A stretch of 15,975 nt of DNA from positions 1 through 15,975 of the forward strand of contig JBEKRV010000074.1 in assembly GCA_049517675.1 (NCBI GenBank), given 5' to 3'. The position numbers and the translations under genes are program-made. Positions 1 to 6,157 of the stretch are shown piece by piece. Positions within the stretch are counted from its first letter, which is position 1. Each line of letters opens with the position of its first letter. This stretch comes from Bog-756 sp049517675. Lineage in GTDB: Bacteria > Actinomycetota > Acidimicrobiia > Acidimicrobiales > RAAP-2. The notes under the pieces are model-generated. The model worked only from the letters and a program-made list of their open reading frames with translations. It had not been told where the DNA came from and did no database searches.

Positions 1-83
1 AGAATGGCGATCTGCACCTCGGGGGAACCGGTGTCCGTCTCGTGGAGACGATACTCGGCGATGGTTGCCTGCTTGTCTGGCAT
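1..83 (-). CDS. rpsO: 30S ribosomal protein S15, N-terminal part (cut by window edge)
   Basis: Reading the minus strand from an ATG at 83-81 gives 27 complete codons beginning MPDKQATIAEYRLHETDTGS and continuing PEVQIAI. The TGSPEVQIA stretch is the signature of the S15 N-terminal region, which binds 16S rRNA in the small-subunit platform. An AGAGGT ribosome binding site lies at 100-95, eleven bases before the start, which supports this start. The rest of the gene lies off the left edge. In many bacteria pnp follows rpsO, but that cannot be seen here. The gene is too short within the window to appear as a long ORF, and the frames overlapping it on the plus strand are spurious. Confidence 0.93.
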   Translation of the reverse strand, partial: MPDKQATIAEYRLHETDTGSPEVQIAI

Positions 84-353
84 GTGGGAAGTAGACCTCT
101 GGAATCGTGGTGACGGCCGGCGGACGGAACACGTCGACCCGACAATGCTAGCAGGAAGAGGCCTCGGGGGCGGTCTCCGGCCGGACGGTGGGCCGCTCTC
201 CCAGCCTATCCGCCGTGTCCGCTCCGGCGTCCTGGCTCGGGTCGCTCCAGCCTCCCGGCGCGGCGCCGGTCCGCGCCGGATCCGAATCGGCCCCCGCGGG
301 CCCCGCCGGAAGACTCTCGACGCCGCCCGAACGACCCTTCGGCCGCCCGGGTG

Positions 354-397
354 CCCTGACCGACGGCCCTGACCGACGACCCTGACCGACGACCCTG
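354..397. repeat. 13-bp tandem repeat, about 3.4 copies
   Basis: The unit CCCTGACCGACGR occurs at 354-366, 367-379 and 380-392, followed by a partial copy (CCCTG) at 393-397. It lies between genes, and no function is evident. Copy number may vary between strains through replication slippage. Confidence 0.85.
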
Positions 398-481
398 CCC
401 CGGTGCACTGACAGGCCGCCCCCGCCGGCGCCCCCCGGCTCAGGTCCCGCCTCCCACAGCCCCTGCCCGCGACGGGTCGGG

Positions 482-520
482 CGCGAGTCGGACCCGGCTC
501 GGGGCCGGGTCCGACTCGCG
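482..520 (-). terminator. Terminator-like hairpin downstream of the peroxiredoxin gene
   Basis: There is a perfect 17-bp inverted repeat: arm CGCGAGTCGGACCCGGC at 482-498, a 5-base loop at 499-503, and the complementary arm at 504-520. It starts 29 bases past the peroxiredoxin stop codon. Neither strand has a U-tract after the stem. U-less hairpins are common at actinobacterial gene ends, so termination or 3'-end protection is inferred rather than shown. Confidence 0.65.
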
Positions 521-549
521 TGATGGTGCCCCCGCCGCGGCGGTTACGG

Positions 550-1185
550 CTACTTGTTGGGCTGGGGGGTGACCCGCAGGTAGGGCTTGAGGGCCTTGAA
601 TCCCTTGGGGAACCGCTCCCTCGCCTCCTCGTCGGAGAGCGCCGGGACGACGATCACGTCCTCGCCGTCCGTCCAGTTGACCGGAGTGGCGACCTTGTAG
701 TCGGCCGTCAGCTGCAGGGAGTCGAGCACGCGGAGGATCTCCGCAACGTTGCGCCCGGTCGACGCGGGGTAGGTCAGGGTGAGCTTGACCTTCTTGTCCG
801 GTCCGATGATGAACACCGAACGCACGGTCAGGGTGTCGTTGGCATTCGGATGGATCATGTCGTAGAGGTCGGCGACCTTGCGGTCCTCGTCCCCGATCAG
901 CGGGAAGTTGAGGGCGGTGCCCTGGGTCTCCGCGATGTCGCCGGCCCACTTGCCGTGGGAGGCCACGTCGTCGACGGACAGGCCGATCAACTTGGTGTCC
1001 CTCTTGTCGAATTCCGCCTTGGCCGCCGAGAACGCGCCCAGCTCGGTCGTGCAGACCGGGGTGAAGTCCTTCGGGTGCGAGAAGAGCACGCCCCAGCTGT
1101 CCCCGAGATACTCGTGGAAGTTGATCGTGCCTTCGGTCGTGTCGGCGGTGAAGTCAGGGGCCTCGTCGCCCAAGCGGATTGCCAT
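550..1185 (-). CDS. 1-Cys peroxiredoxin (Prx6-type, AhpC/TSA family)
   Basis: This 211-residue cytosolic thiol peroxidase would reduce hydrogen peroxide, organic hydroperoxides or peroxynitrite. The thioredoxin-like fold starts at once (RLGDEAPDFTADT). The peroxidatic motif PKDFTPVC places the reactive cysteine at residue 45. It is the only cysteine in the protein, so there is no resolving cysteine and recycling needs an external thiol. The Prx6-type features TVRSVFIIGPD, TYPASTGRN and the C-terminal arm with NWTDGEDVIV are all present. I chose ATG 1185 because AAGGAG lies six bases upstream and homology starts there; the frame stays open to 1341 but that extension is not protein-like. The gene stands alone, with its own promoter and a hairpin after it. 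The exact electron donor cannot be told from sequence. Confidence 0.95.
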   Translation of the reverse strand: MAIRLGDEAPDFTADTTEGTINFHEYLGDSWGVLFSHPKDFTPVCTTELGAFSAAKAEFDKRDTKLIGLSVDDVASHGKWAGDIAETQGTALNFPLIGDEDRKVADLYDMIHPNANDTLTVRSVFIIGPDKKVKLTLTYPASTGRNVAEILRVLDSLQLTADYKVATPVNWTDGEDVIVVPALSDEEARERFPKGFKALKPYLRVTPQPNK

Positions 1186-1339
1186 CGGATGCTCCTTGCT
1201 CTGGTTCTTCTTGATTGGCTTGGTGTCTCGCTGCGTCTTCGCGGCGGCCGGGAGGTCGGGCGGCGGAGCTCCTGCTCGCCACCGGACCCGGGGACCGTCG
1301 TCCGCCCGGCAACCCATCTGCCGGACTCGACGGGAGCCC

Positions 1340-1368
1340 ACAGTAGCCGGGATCCGGGCAATTGTCGA
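1340..1368 (-). promoter_or_regulatory. Candidate sigma-70-type promoter of the peroxiredoxin gene
   Basis: On the minus strand, TCGACA (1368-1363, five of six matches to TTGACA) is followed after a 17-base spacer by TACTGT (1345-1340, a TAnnnT -10). Transcription would start near 1333, leaving an untranslated leader of about 150 bases. No OxyR-type or other operator was recognised. Confidence 0.5.
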
Positions 1369-1439
1369 CTGGATTCGTCGGGTATTTGGTCCCTAACGCG
1401 CACACCCGCTCAGGACCCGGTCGGACACCGCGAACGGGC

Positions 1440-1471
1440 CCCTCCCGACCGCTCCGCCGGCGTCGGGAGGG
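1440..1471. repeat. Inverted repeat upstream of the crotonase gene
   Basis: The arms CCCTCCCGAC (1440-1449) and GTCGGGAGGG (1462-1471) are perfectly complementary around a 12-base loop. The hairpin lies 57 bases before the crotonase start, so it could be a leader structure or an operator. It is not at the end of any visible gene. Confidence 0.5.
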
Positions 1472-1528
1472 ACACGGGTCGAGGGGTGGGTACTGGCCCC
1501 GACGCTCCCCCTCCGTCATGCTGAGGGC

Positions 1529-2314
1529 ATGAGTGGACCCCTCCGAGTGGACCGTCACGGCCCCGTGACCGTCGTCACCATCGATCGACCGGCGCGGCGC
1601 AATGCCGTCGACCGGACCACGGCCGACGCGCTCCTCGACGCATTTGTCGCCTTCGACGGCGACCCGGACGCCTCGGTGGCCGTGCTCACCGGGGCGGGGG
1701 GGACCTTCTGCGCCGGGGCCGACCTGCAGGCCATCGCCTCCGGCAACGGCAACCGGGTCACCGAAGACGGGCCCGGGCCCATGGGACCCACCCGCTTGGC
1801 GCTCTCCAAGCCGGTGATCGCGGCAGTCGAGGGTCACGCGGTGGCCGGCGGCCTCGAGCTCGCCGTCTGGTGCGACCTGCGGGTGGCGGCCACCGATGCC
1901 ACCTTCGGGGTCTTCTGCCGCCGTTTCGGCGTGCCGCTCGTCGACGGCGGCACGGTCCGCCTGCCGCGCCTCGTGGGAGAGGGTCGGGCACTCGACATGA
2001 TCCTGACCGGCCGCGGCGTGGGTGCCGACGAGGCCCTGGCCATGGGCCTCGTCAACCGGGTGGTCCCGACCGGCACGGCCCTCGAGTCGGCCGTCGCCTG
2101 GGCGACCGAGCTCTCCGACCTCCCCCAGGATTGCATGCGCAACGACAGGAGGTCGGCTGTCGACCAGTGGAGCCTGTCCGTCCCGGACGCTCTACTGCAC
2201 GAGACCCGTCTGGGCCTCGACAGCCTCCGATCGGGCGAGGCGGTTGCCGGAGCCACCCGGTTCACCTCGGGAGCCGGCCGGGGCGGGTCGACCGTCGCGC
2301 CATCCGGCTCCTGA
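1529..2314 (+). CDS. Enoyl-CoA hydratase/isomerase (crotonase) family protein
   Basis: This 261-residue crotonase-fold protein probably acts on an acyl-CoA thioester in the cytosol. The two oxyanion-hole segments are clear: CAGADLQAI near residues 61-69, and GHAVAGGLELAVWCDLRVA near 102-120. The third segment, RRFGVPLVDGGTVRLPRLVG (131-150), is typical of a crotonase subfamily distinct from classical hydratases. At the two positions where hydratases have catalytic glutamates it shows Asp139 and Asp156. Hydration is therefore not assured, and isomerase, hydrolase or another crotonase reaction is possible. The start has a GAGGG site just upstream. The gene lies 13 bases before the HAD phosphatase gene, probably as an operon. 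The last 15 or so residues are Gly/Ser-rich and look disordered. Confidence 0.92.
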   Translation: MSGPLRVDRHGPVTVVTIDRPARRNAVDRTTADALLDAFVAFDGDPDASVAVLTGAGGTFCAGADLQAIASGNGNRVTEDGPGPMGPTRLALSKPVIAAVEGHAVAGGLELAVWCDLRVAATDATFGVFCRRFGVPLVDGGTVRLPRLVGEGRALDMILTGRGVGADEALAMGLVNRVVPTGTALESAVAWATELSDLPQDCMRNDRRSAVDQWSLSVPDALLHETRLGLDSLRSGEAVAGATRFTSGAGRGGSTVAPSGS

Positions 2315-2327
2315 GCCGAGACGCACG

Positions 2328-2999
2328 ATGGCCGACGTCGCCGCTTTCGATTTCGACGGCACGCTCACCCGGGGCGGGAGCGTGTTCGACTTCCTGGCCG
2401 CCGTGGCCGGCCGCGAGGCGGTCCTACGGGCCACCGCCGAACTTGCTCCACGACTGGTCCAGGCCGCACTGGCCGGTGGCACCGTCGCCGACGACACCAA
2501 GGAGCGGCTCTTCGTCCGCGTGCTGGGCGGGGTCGACGCTGAGCGCTTCCATCAGGTGGCCCAGGAATTCGCCGTCAGGCACATGGCCGCCCACGCCCGG
2601 CCGGAGGTGCGACGGCGCCTCGACTGGCACCGCGGACGCGGCGACAAGGTGGCCATCGTCTCGGCCTCCCCGCTCGCGTACGTCGAGGTGGTCGCCGATC
2701 GACTGGCTGCGGACACCGCCATCGCCACCGTGTTGGAGGTCGACGATGCCGGTCGTCTCACGGGTCGCTACGAGGGCGACAACTGCCGGGGTGAGGAGAA
2801 GATCCGACGGCTCCGTCTCTGGATGGCCGAGACGGATTCCGAGGGTTCGCACCTGTGGGCCTACGGCAACAGCCGGGGGGACCTGCGCATGCTGCACGCC
2901 GCCGACACCGGGGTGAACGTCGGCCGCCTGGGTCCACTGAGCCGCCTCCGCGAATTCCGGGGCCTCGACGAGACCGGACCGCCGCGGCTCGACCACTAG
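2328..2999 (+). CDS. HAD-superfamily subfamily IB phosphatase (SerB-like)
   Basis: This 223-residue protein carries all four HAD motifs. Motif I is DFDGTLT, with nucleophile Asp8 and Asp10. Motif II is VSAS, around Ser112. Motif III is the lysine of GEEK (Lys158). Motif IV is GNSRGDLRML, with Asp185. The helical cap between motifs I and II and the GNSxGD form of motif IV fit the IB group, which includes phosphoserine phosphatase and small-metabolite or phospholipid-related phosphatases. The substrate cannot be assigned. It starts 13 bases after the crotonase stop and probably shares its mRNA. There is no signal peptide, so it should be cytosolic. It converges on the large membrane protein gene with a 54-base gap. 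Confidence 0.9.
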   Translation: MADVAAFDFDGTLTRGGSVFDFLAAVAGREAVLRATAELAPRLVQAALAGGTVADDTKERLFVRVLGGVDAERFHQVAQEFAVRHMAAHARPEVRRRLDWHRGRGDKVAIVSASPLAYVEVVADRLAADTAIATVLEVDDAGRLTGRYEGDNCRGEEKIRRLRLWMAETDSEGSHLWAYGNSRGDLRMLHAADTGVNVGRLGPLSRLREFRGLDETGPPRLDH

Positions 3000-3053
3000 C
3001 GAAGGGTCGGGACGGGGCTGCCGATTGCGGGGCGCACCACCGTCGGACCGCGG

Positions 3054-5822
3054 TCAGAGGTACTCCTTCTTCCGCATCCAGACCAGGCAGAACCATCCCC
3101 AGATCGGGGGCAGGTACGCGGTGAAGAGGCGCTGCACGAACACCGCGGCCACCGCGTCGGTCTCGGGGATCCCGGCCGCCGTGAGGCCGAGGATCATGCC
3201 CGCCTCCACCACGCCCATCCCGCCCGGGACCGGGGAGACCCCGCCGAGCATCGACCCCAGGGTCAGCACGATGATCAGGGCTGCCAGGCTCAGGTGCTGG
3301 TCGAACGCGTGCAGCGACGCCCCGAGGGCCATGGCGACGAGGAGCTGTCCGAGGATCTCCCCACCGAAGATCTCGACCAGGTTGCGCGGATGGGTGGACA
3401 GCACCTTCAGATGGGTCCAGACCTCGGAGGCCTTGGGACGGAGCTTGGCGGCTGCCAGTCGGCGCCAGCGCGGGACGGCCAGCAGGAGGCCCAGGAGGAC
3501 GCCCACGACCACGACAGCGATCACGATGAACCAGACCAGCGTCGCCGTGCTGCCTCCCGATCCCCCGCCGGTTTCCGACGGTGAGTTGGCGAAGTGGAAT
3601 TGCGAGAAGGCGATCGGGAGGGCGATGAGGAAGAGCCCTCCCTTGACGATCCAGCTCGCCGTGGAGATCAGCACGCCCGAACTGACGGCGAGCGTGGCGT
3701 CGTAGCCTTGTTGCTGGAAGAACCGGACCCGGGTGGCGAGGGCCGCCATCGAGCCACCGGCGAGGGACACGAACGTGTTCGACACCTCGAGGGCGACCGT
3801 GCGGCCGTACGGCATGGTGTCGGTCACCGAACCGACCGTGGTCACGGCGAGCGCCGGGTAGGCGGCCTGGGCCAGGACGAACACCGCGGCCACCCATGCC
3901 CAATTCGCACCGGTGATCGTGCTCCACGACTTGGTCACGTTGACCAGGACGCCGATGAGGGCCCATCCGCCGATGAGGGTCCCCACCACCAGGGCGAAGT
4001 TGATCCAACTGACTCGACGCGGCTCGATCAGCTTGGGCACCTCGACCCCGGCCGCCTTCGCTCCGTCCTCCCGCAGCGCCTTGAGCAAAGCCTTCTTCCC
4101 GCGCATCGACCGGGACGCGCCGGGGTTGAGGGCGGCCCGCTGGAGGAATGGCAGGGCCGCCGCGAGCGCATCGGCCGGCAGCACCCTGGCCGCCGAGGCC
4201 GCGGCCCTCTCGGGGCCGACCACGGACGCCGTGGCGGCGAGTACCGCGGCGACGTCCTGATCGAGTTGCTCGGGACGGGCGACGGTCGACGCCGCGCGCA
4301 TGTCCACGAAGCCGCTCCTCCCCTCGTCGTCGACGAGGATGGTCTCGGCCGACAGGGCGCCGTGGGCGATCCCGGCACGGCGCAACGAGAGCACCTGACC
4401 GAAGATGCCGTCGAGTGCACCGTCCGACAGCACCGGTTCGTCGGGCATGACGTCATCGGCCGCGGCAGGTGCGGCCGGCGTCCCGTGAGCCACCGAGCCG
4501 GGCGCCATCGCGGTCGACGCCGTCCCGGCCGGTGCCGCTCCCGCGGCCGTCGCTCCGGTTCCCCCGGGGGCGACAGCCCCGGCCGACCCATCGGCACCGT
4601 CGGCTTCCGCCTCGGCGGGCAGCACGTAGGGAGGCAGCTCGGACAACGACCGACCGGCCGGTGGGCAGGTCACGAGCAGCGCGTCGTGTGCCGGGCCGGC
4701 CGGGCCGGCAGCCAGCACACGGGAGACGCACACGCCGGCCTGCTCCGCCAACAAGGTGAGATAGGCCTCGTGTTCGACCTGCTGGCGGCGGGTGAGCGTG
4801 AGGGTCGGTCCGGAGTCGCGGTAGAGCAGGAAGCGGGCCGTCTTCGCCAGGAGCTGCGCGTCCGAGGCATCCCGTCCGTACACGGCGACATCGATCGGCA
4901 TCCCGCCCGTTCGTCCGGTGAAGCGGCCGACACCCCACTCCTGGACCGGCGTGGGAGCGACATCGGCGGCGTGGATCCCGAGGTCATCGACCAGGACCGA
5001 CACCTCCGCCGCCGAGAGCAGGCCGAGCGGTGATCCGAAGACGAGATGGACCACGGCGGTGAGGAGCACGCCGACGGCCAGGCTGGCGAGGACCGGTACC
5101 GGGAGACCCGACTGGGAGACGACGGTCGCCAGCGCGAGGAGCACGATCGTCACCTTGATCGCCCGTTGGACCCACCGGCTGAGATAGGGAAGGGCGGCGG
5201 TCGCCACTGCCACGGTGGCGGCCACTCGCGCCACCGGAAACACCAGGGGGAATCCGTGCGGCGCCCCGTCGGCCGGCCGGCCGCCGTCCGGACCGAGCAG
5301 GTAGCCGATGAGCACGCACGTCATCCACGCGCCGCCCCCCGAAAGCATGCAGTCCCGGATCACGGACCAGCGCCGGGAGACCAGGGCGAGCACGGCTACG
5401 ACAGCGATGAGTCCCAGCGAGGCGACCCACCACACCGAGGTGACCAGCCACTTGATCCCGTCCGGGGCCGGCGTCAGCGCCCTGACGATGGTGTGCTCGC
5501 TCGAGGAGTTGACCCTGGTCGCCAGCCAACACAGTGTGATCGCCACGACGCAGGCGCCGGCCCGGACGGCGTCGCTCCCCCGCCGACGCGTCTGCCCGTC
5601 ACCCACCGGAGCGAACAGGATGGCCCTCCAGGCACCGCCCGACCATCTCGGCACTCGGCCGGATCGTTCGGCAGCGGCACCGGTTTCGGAAGCTGGCTCG
5701 ACGCCCACGCCGTCGTCGGGGCCGGGTATCGACGCGTGCCCGGATCCGTCCGGGTCGGCCGTGGTCGGCATTGCTCGTGCCGGCGACCCGCCCCCCGGTG
5801 CGTCCGTCGGTCGTTCCTGCAT
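3054..5822 (-). CDS. LPG_synthase_TM (UPF0104) membrane protein with internal pseudokinase-like domain
   Basis: This 922-residue polytopic inner-membrane protein has four parts. Residues 1-80 are a disordered Pro/Gly-rich tail. Residues about 88-265 hold some six hydrophobic segments. Residues about 290-590 are a kinase-like cytosolic domain interrupted by an Ala/Gly/Thr-rich insert (about 405-455). Residues about 605-915 form the LPG_synthase_TM domain, with the family hallmark PVPGGMGVVEAGM (865-877). In the kinase-like part the catalytic loop reads AHGALSAETILVDD (486-499). The usual catalytic Asp is Ala489, the Asn is Thr, and DFG is replaced by VDM (506-508), so it probably does not phosphorylate. 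The MprF-type flippase/synthase domain suggests handling of lipids or lipid-linked molecules, but the soluble aminoacyl-transferase domain of MprF is absent. The ATG at 5822 has an AGGACC site upstream. Confidence 0.9.
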   Translation of the reverse strand: MQERPTDAPGGGSPARAMPTTADPDGSGHASIPGPDDGVGVEPASETGAAAERSGRVPRWSGGAWRAILFAPVGDGQTRRRGSDAVRAGACVVAITLCWLATRVNSSSEHTIVRALTPAPDGIKWLVTSVWWVASLGLIAVVAVLALVSRRWSVIRDCMLSGGGAWMTCVLIGYLLGPDGGRPADGAPHGFPLVFPVARVAATVAVATAALPYLSRWVQRAIKVTIVLLALATVVSQSGLPVPVLASLAVGVLLTAVVHLVFGSPLGLLSAAEVSVLVDDLGIHAADVAPTPVQEWGVGRFTGRTGGMPIDVAVYGRDASDAQLLAKTARFLLYRDSGPTLTLTRRQQVEHEAYLTLLAEQAGVCVSRVLAAGPAGPAHDALLVTCPPAGRSLSELPPYVLPAEAEADGADGSAGAVAPGGTGATAAGAAPAGTASTAMAPGSVAHGTPAAPAAADDVMPDEPVLSDGALDGIFGQVLSLRRAGIAHGALSAETILVDDEGRSGFVDMRAASTVARPEQLDQDVAAVLAATASVVGPERAAASAARVLPADALAAALPFLQRAALNPGASRSMRGKKALLKALREDGAKAAGVEVPKLIEPRRVSWINFALVVGTLIGGWALIGVLVNVTKSWSTITGANWAWVAAVFVLAQAAYPALAVTTVGSVTDTMPYGRTVALEVSNTFVSLAGGSMAALATRVRFFQQQGYDATLAVSSGVLISTASWIVKGGLFLIALPIAFSQFHFANSPSETGGGSGGSTATLVWFIVIAVVVVGVLLGLLLAVPRWRRLAAAKLRPKASEVWTHLKVLSTHPRNLVEIFGGEILGQLLVAMALGASLHAFDQHLSLAALIIVLTLGSMLGGVSPVPGGMGVVEAGMILGLTAAGIPETDAVAAVFVQRLFTAYLPPIWGWFCLVWMRKKEYL

Positions 5823-5953
5823 CAGGTCCTGACACTAGGTGGTCGGCCCCGGAACTTCGATGACCCCGGGCGGGTACGGGACCCTCTCGACCAGGTGGGA
5901 GGCCTGCACGGTGTGTCCATCAATACCACTCTGAGTATTTTCATGATCACGTA

Positions 5954-5983
5954 TTGCGTTTTTTCAACAGTGAGGCGTACAAT
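5954..5983 (+). promoter_or_regulatory. Sigma-70-type promoter for the riboswitch and beta-helix gene
   Basis: TTGCGT (5954-5959) is separated by 18 bases from TACAAT (5978-5983, five of six matches to TATAAT). Transcription would begin near 5990, about 25 bases before the riboswitch aptamer and 168 bases before the start codon. The low GC of this stretch in an otherwise GC-rich window supports a real promoter. Confidence 0.65.
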
Positions 5984-6015
5984 GACAGGGAAGGCATCGC
6001 GAGGAGAGTTGCGGA

Positions 6016-6103
6016 GCCTGCAGGAATTCAAGGCAAACCCTCTGCAAGGGGGGGGACGCAAAACCACGGGGCTCTCTGAGTCGGCCGGGTTGCCGGAGCA
6101 GGT
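6016..6103 (+). ncRNA. Cyclic di-GMP-I (GEMM-I) riboswitch aptamer
   Basis: The sequence follows the GEMM-I consensus closely. GGCAAACCC (6032-6040) leads into a P2 stem (6038-6043 with 6048-6053) capped by a GCAA tetraloop at 6044-6047. Then come the conserved core GACGCAAAACCACGGG (6055-6070) and a P3 hairpin (6070-6074 with 6078-6082, loop 6075-6077). The closing GCCGGGTTGCC (6084-6094) ends in TTGCC, which is complementary to the GGCAA at 6032-6036. The outer stem is CCTGC (6017-6021) with GCAGG (6098-6102). The guanines just before CAAACC agree with c-di-GMP rather than the cGAMP-type variant, in which I recall an A at the specificity position. It lies in the leader of the secreted protein gene, so c-di-GMP should control that protein's expression. 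Confidence 0.92.
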
Positions 6104-6131
6104 CCCTTCACGGGCATTGCTGCGCACGCCC

Positions 6132-6156
6132 GCCCCCAGGGGTCAGACGGAGGGGC
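6132..6156 (+). promoter_or_regulatory. Possible ribosome-binding-site-sequestering hairpin (riboswitch expression platform)
   Basis: GCCCC (6132-6136) can pair with GGGGC (6152-6156), which is part of the strong GGAGGGG ribosome binding site of the beta-helix gene. No U-tract terminator follows the aptamer, so translational control through this pairing is the more likely mechanism. Whether c-di-GMP turns the gene on or off cannot be read from the sequence. Confidence 0.35.
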
Positions 6157-6157
6157 A

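Larger units (their letters stand above)
84..549. other. Intergenic region between rpsO and the peroxiredoxin gene
   Basis: I find no convincing gene in these 466 bases; the open frames are low-complexity Arg/Pro/Gly translations. The region should hold the rpsO promoter. The best minus-strand candidate is an extended -10, TGC-TAGCAT, with the hexamer at 150-145, but no good -35 accompanies it, so this is weak. The region also holds a 13-bp tandem repeat (354-397) and a terminator-like hairpin (482-520), listed separately. Confidence 0.6.
1186..1528. other. Divergent intergenic region between the peroxiredoxin and crotonase genes
   Basis: These 343 bases hold the peroxiredoxin promoter and leader on the minus strand. 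On the plus side they hold a 10-bp hairpin (1440-1471) ahead of the crotonase gene. I could not find a convincing -10/-35 pair for the crotonase gene. No coding sequence is supported. Confidence 0.55.
5823..6157. other. Divergent regulatory region between the LPG_synthase_TM gene and the beta-helix gene
   Basis: This 335-bp region contains an unusually AT-rich patch (about 5918-5983). The patch includes a small dyad, AATAC (5922-5926) and GTATT (5935-5939), and the palindrome TGATCA. It is followed by the plus-strand promoter and riboswitch listed separately. No clear promoter for the minus-strand membrane protein gene was identified. Confidence 0.6.

Noticed and set aside
148..408. 86-codon minus-strand frame upstream of rpsO
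   Set aside because: Arg/Gly/Pro-rich low-complexity translation in GC-rich DNA, no convincing ribosome binding site, and it includes the 13-bp tandem repeat.
1186..1341. 52-residue N-terminal extension of the peroxiredoxin
   Set aside because: The extension is not protein-like and covers the predicted leader; the ATG at 1185 has AAGGAG at good spacing and matches the family start.
3046..3055. Palindrome GACCGCGGTC at the end of the membrane protein gene
   Set aside because: It is only 10 bp with no loop and overlaps the stop codon; too short to call a terminator or operator.
3594..5033. Long plus-strand open frame (479 codons) opposite the membrane protein gene
   Set aside because: It is an antisense shadow of a gene with clear membrane and family motifs; its translation is Gly/Arg/Asp-rich low complexity with no domain.
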